Source of the DNA: Lachnospiraceae bacterium
Lineage (GTDB): Bacteria > Bacillota_A > Clostridia > Lachnospirales > Lachnospiraceae
Length of the DNA: 14,738 nt
Direction: 5' to 3'
Assembly: GCA_009774465.1 (NCBI GenBank)
Contig: VSNT01000099.1
Span: forward strand, 1 to 14,738
Positions 13,572 through 14,738 of this stretch are shown one piece after another. The notes beneath the pieces were generated by a model, which saw nothing but the letters and a program-made list of their open reading frames with translations, was not told the origin of the DNA and made no database searches. Position 1 is the stretch's first letter. Every line of letters starts with the position of its first letter. Both the position numbers and the translations under genes were made by a program.

Positions 13572-14673
13572 ATATCTGTTCCAACTTTCGATTTCCTTCC
13601 GCCTTGATCTGCTTGCTGCTCTTTCCGTTTTTGCTTGTCCAGCCTCCGGCACACTCATGAATGCCTAAGGCAATTTCTGTTATTTCATGCTCTCCGGTAA
13701 ACCAGTTCTTTGCAGAAAAAAGATCTCTCGGATAGATAACAGCACCGTCTTTTTCCTGATACTTACCATTTATTTCAAAACCTTTATTCTCAAAGAAACG
13801 ATCTAACAAAACAGGTTGCAGATTGAGCAGTGTCATACTTACATTGGGCTCAAAGACTCTGCCTGAATAAATCTGCATCATTTCTTTTACAAGGGGAGAA
13901 CCCTGCACAGCTCCGAATATTGCGGCTTCCACATCCCTGATCGGACCAAATCCAACAAAAAACTCATTAGAAAGCAGCACATCCAGACTTTTATGTAAAA
14001 TGACATCCAGATCCAGATAAATTCCTCCATATTTATGAACCACATCCAGACGGGCATAGTCAGAAGCATACGCCCACTTTCTTTGCTTAAAGGCCTCGTA
14101 AGCAAATGGATTGGCGGCAACATCATAATTGTCTGCGTTCCACTCCCTCAGTTCATAATCAGGGCAGGCACGTTTCCAACTCTCAATACATTCGGCAACC
14201 AATCCTTCCTTGGGCTCTTTACTAAACCAGAAATAATGAATTATTTTTGGAATTTTTCTTTCCTTATTAAAAGAAGTGGATAAAAGCCCGGGACTTGTAA
14301 CATCATCAATGTGTTTGGAAATCATTAAAGACAGCACAAAAACATCTACATCCCTGCTTCCCAGCATTTCTTCCAACTGTGCATAAATTTCATATGCATA
14401 CACGTCAGATGTAATCAAAATGGCAATATCTTTTTCCTCATATTCCAAAAGCTTTTCCGGCGGAATAATCAGTTTTTCACAGCCATTAACTACAATGCTT
14501 CCGCCCTGCTTATCTGTATTGTTATCTGCAACACAATGAATATACTTATCTAACTTTAAGTCCTTATAGTTCAAACTGATTAATCTTAAAAAATCTGATG
14601 CACCGAAGGCAATAATTTTCTTTTTTCCTGCGATAGAATGAAACTGCTCGAAACTATTTCCTGCTATTTTCAT
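13555..14673 (-). CDS. GT32-type (DXD sugar-binding) glycosyltransferase with N-terminal Rossmann-like module
   Basis: First gene of the visible block, 372 residues. Residues 17-115 are a Rossmann-like unit (KKKIIAFGASDFLR at 17-30, VADNNTDKQGG at 48-58) with a degenerate glycine loop. Residues 140-372 match the Och1/capsular polysaccharide transferase group: IPKIIHYFWFS (141-151), YASDYARLDVVHKYGG (202-217), the catalytic metal motif DLD (221-223) in IYLDLDV, and a C-terminal HECAGGW (339-345). Such enzymes are retaining nucleotide-sugar transferases of surface glycans. ATG 14673 is chosen because GGAGAG lies 3 bases upstream and the protein then begins just ahead of the module; an in-frame TTG at 14724 would add 17 residues, lacks a comparable site and lies against the palindrome at the window edge. 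Confidence 0.9.
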   Translation of the reverse strand: MKIAGNSFEQFHSIAGKKKIIAFGASDFLRLISLNYKDLKLDKYIHCVADNNTDKQGGSIVVNGCEKLIIPPEKLLEYEEKDIAILITSDVYAYEIYAQLEEMLGSRDVDVFVLSLMISKHIDDVTSPGLLSTSFNKERKIPKIIHYFWFSKEPKEGLVAECIESWKRACPDYELREWNADNYDVAANPFAYEAFKQRKWAYASDYARLDVVHKYGGIYLDLDVILHKSLDVLLSNEFFVGFGPIRDVEAAIFGAVQGSPLVKEMMQIYSGRVFEPNVSMTLLNLQPVLLDRFFENKGFEINGKYQEKDGAVIYPRDLFSAKNWFTGEHEITEIALGIHECAGGWTSKNGKSSKQIKAEGNRKLEQIYESGK

Positions 14674-14676
14674 ATT

Positions 14677-14682
14677 CTCTCC
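14677..14682 (-). promoter_or_regulatory. Ribosome binding site of the GT32 gene
   Basis: GGAGAG on the minus strand, 3 bases before ATG 14673, decides this start over the in-frame TTG at 14724. The 40 bases further upstream are very AT-rich and have no convincing -35/-10 pair. Confidence 0.7.
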
Positions 14683-14722
14683 GTTTCTAAAACGTATAAA
14701 AATGCATAAATTGATTTGTCCC

Positions 14723-14738
14723 AAAAAGTATACTTTTT
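14723..14738. repeat. 16-bp perfect palindrome at the window edge
   Basis: AAAAAGTATACTTTTT reads the same on both strands with no central spacer. It lies about 50 bases upstream of the GT32 start. It could be an operator half-site pair, the end of a longer structure cut by the window, or chance in AT-rich DNA. It lacks the GC-rich stem of an intrinsic terminator. Confidence 0.45.

Larger units (their letters stand above)
1..14673 (-). other. Single polycistronic glycan-biosynthesis operon
   Basis: All fourteen genes point the same way. Junctions from upstream to downstream are: overlap 17, overlap 4, then gaps of 12, 12, 18, 32, 14, 6, 40, 18, 12, 10 and 4 bases. No GC-rich hairpin followed by a T-run was seen at any junction, and no stretch over 300 bases lacks a gene. 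One transcript is therefore likely, with its promoter upstream of the window. The order separates a transferase/decoration block (14673-6518) from a sugar-synthesis block (6503-31). Confidence 0.75.

Noticed and set aside
13572..13658. 29-residue extension of the FkbM protein from ATG 13658
   Set aside because: It would overlap the GT32 gene by 104 bases, is polar and repetitive like an out-of-frame reading, and the conserved module begins right after ATG 13571.
14674..14738. A sigma-70 or sigma-54 promoter upstream of the GT32 gene
   Set aside because: TTGGGA and TATACG are 20 bases apart and both poor matches, and the GG/GC spacing required for sigma-54 is absent.
1..14738. tRNA or rRNA genes, CRISPR arrays, insertion sequences, riboswitches, intrinsic terminators
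   Set aside because: No cloverleaf-like segments, regularly spaced repeats, transposase frames, terminal inverted repeats or GC stem plus T-run were found by eye; coding sequence occupies nearly every base.

Overview
The window looks like low-G+C Firmicutes DNA, most likely a gut-type Clostridia/Lachnospiraceae member. This rests on the AT-rich composition, purine-rich Shine-Dalgarno (SD) sequences and protein style; the species cannot be named. Every supportable gene is on the minus strand, so transcription runs from the high-coordinate end to the low one. Thirteen complete genes and the first codons of a fourteenth are packed with overlaps or gaps of at most 40 bases and no visible internal terminator. 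They read as one surface-glycan or protein-glycosylation operon that continues past both window edges.

Upstream half (14673 to 6518), the assembly and decoration block. In order: a GT32 DXD glycosyltransferase, an FkbM-type methyltransferase, a GT2 glycosyltransferase, a radical SAM/SPASM enzyme, a second GT2, a DUF1919 protein and a third GT2-like enzyme. All seven also carry a Rossmann-like module of about 90-110 residues resembling the NDP-sugar-binding N-domain of PglD/NeuD-type proteins. It sits at the N-terminus of four proteins and at the C-terminus of three. This is the most unusual feature of the window.

Downstream half (6503 to 31), the sugar-building block. It holds a short NeuB-family synthase lacking the usual C-terminal SAF domain, then a fusion of a KdsC-like HAD phosphatase with a GmhA-like SIS isomerase. 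A PtmA-like SDR, a xylose-isomerase-like TIM-barrel enzyme, a Gfo/Idh/MocA oxidoreductase and an acetolactate-synthase-like ThDP enzyme follow. Isomerase, PEP-condensing synthase and phosphatase together repeat the logic of KdsD-KdsA-KdsC and of the KDN-9-phosphate route. The redox, TIM-barrel and ThDP genes suggest a further modified or branched sugar.

No cytidylyltransferase, hydrolysing UDP-GlcNAc 2-epimerase, flippase, polymerase or any membrane protein lies in the window. An entirely soluble set of transferases fits cytoplasmic protein glycosylation (for example of flagellin), but a capsule locus whose membrane genes lie outside the window is equally possible. No RNA gene, mobile element, CRISPR array or long gene-free stretch was seen.
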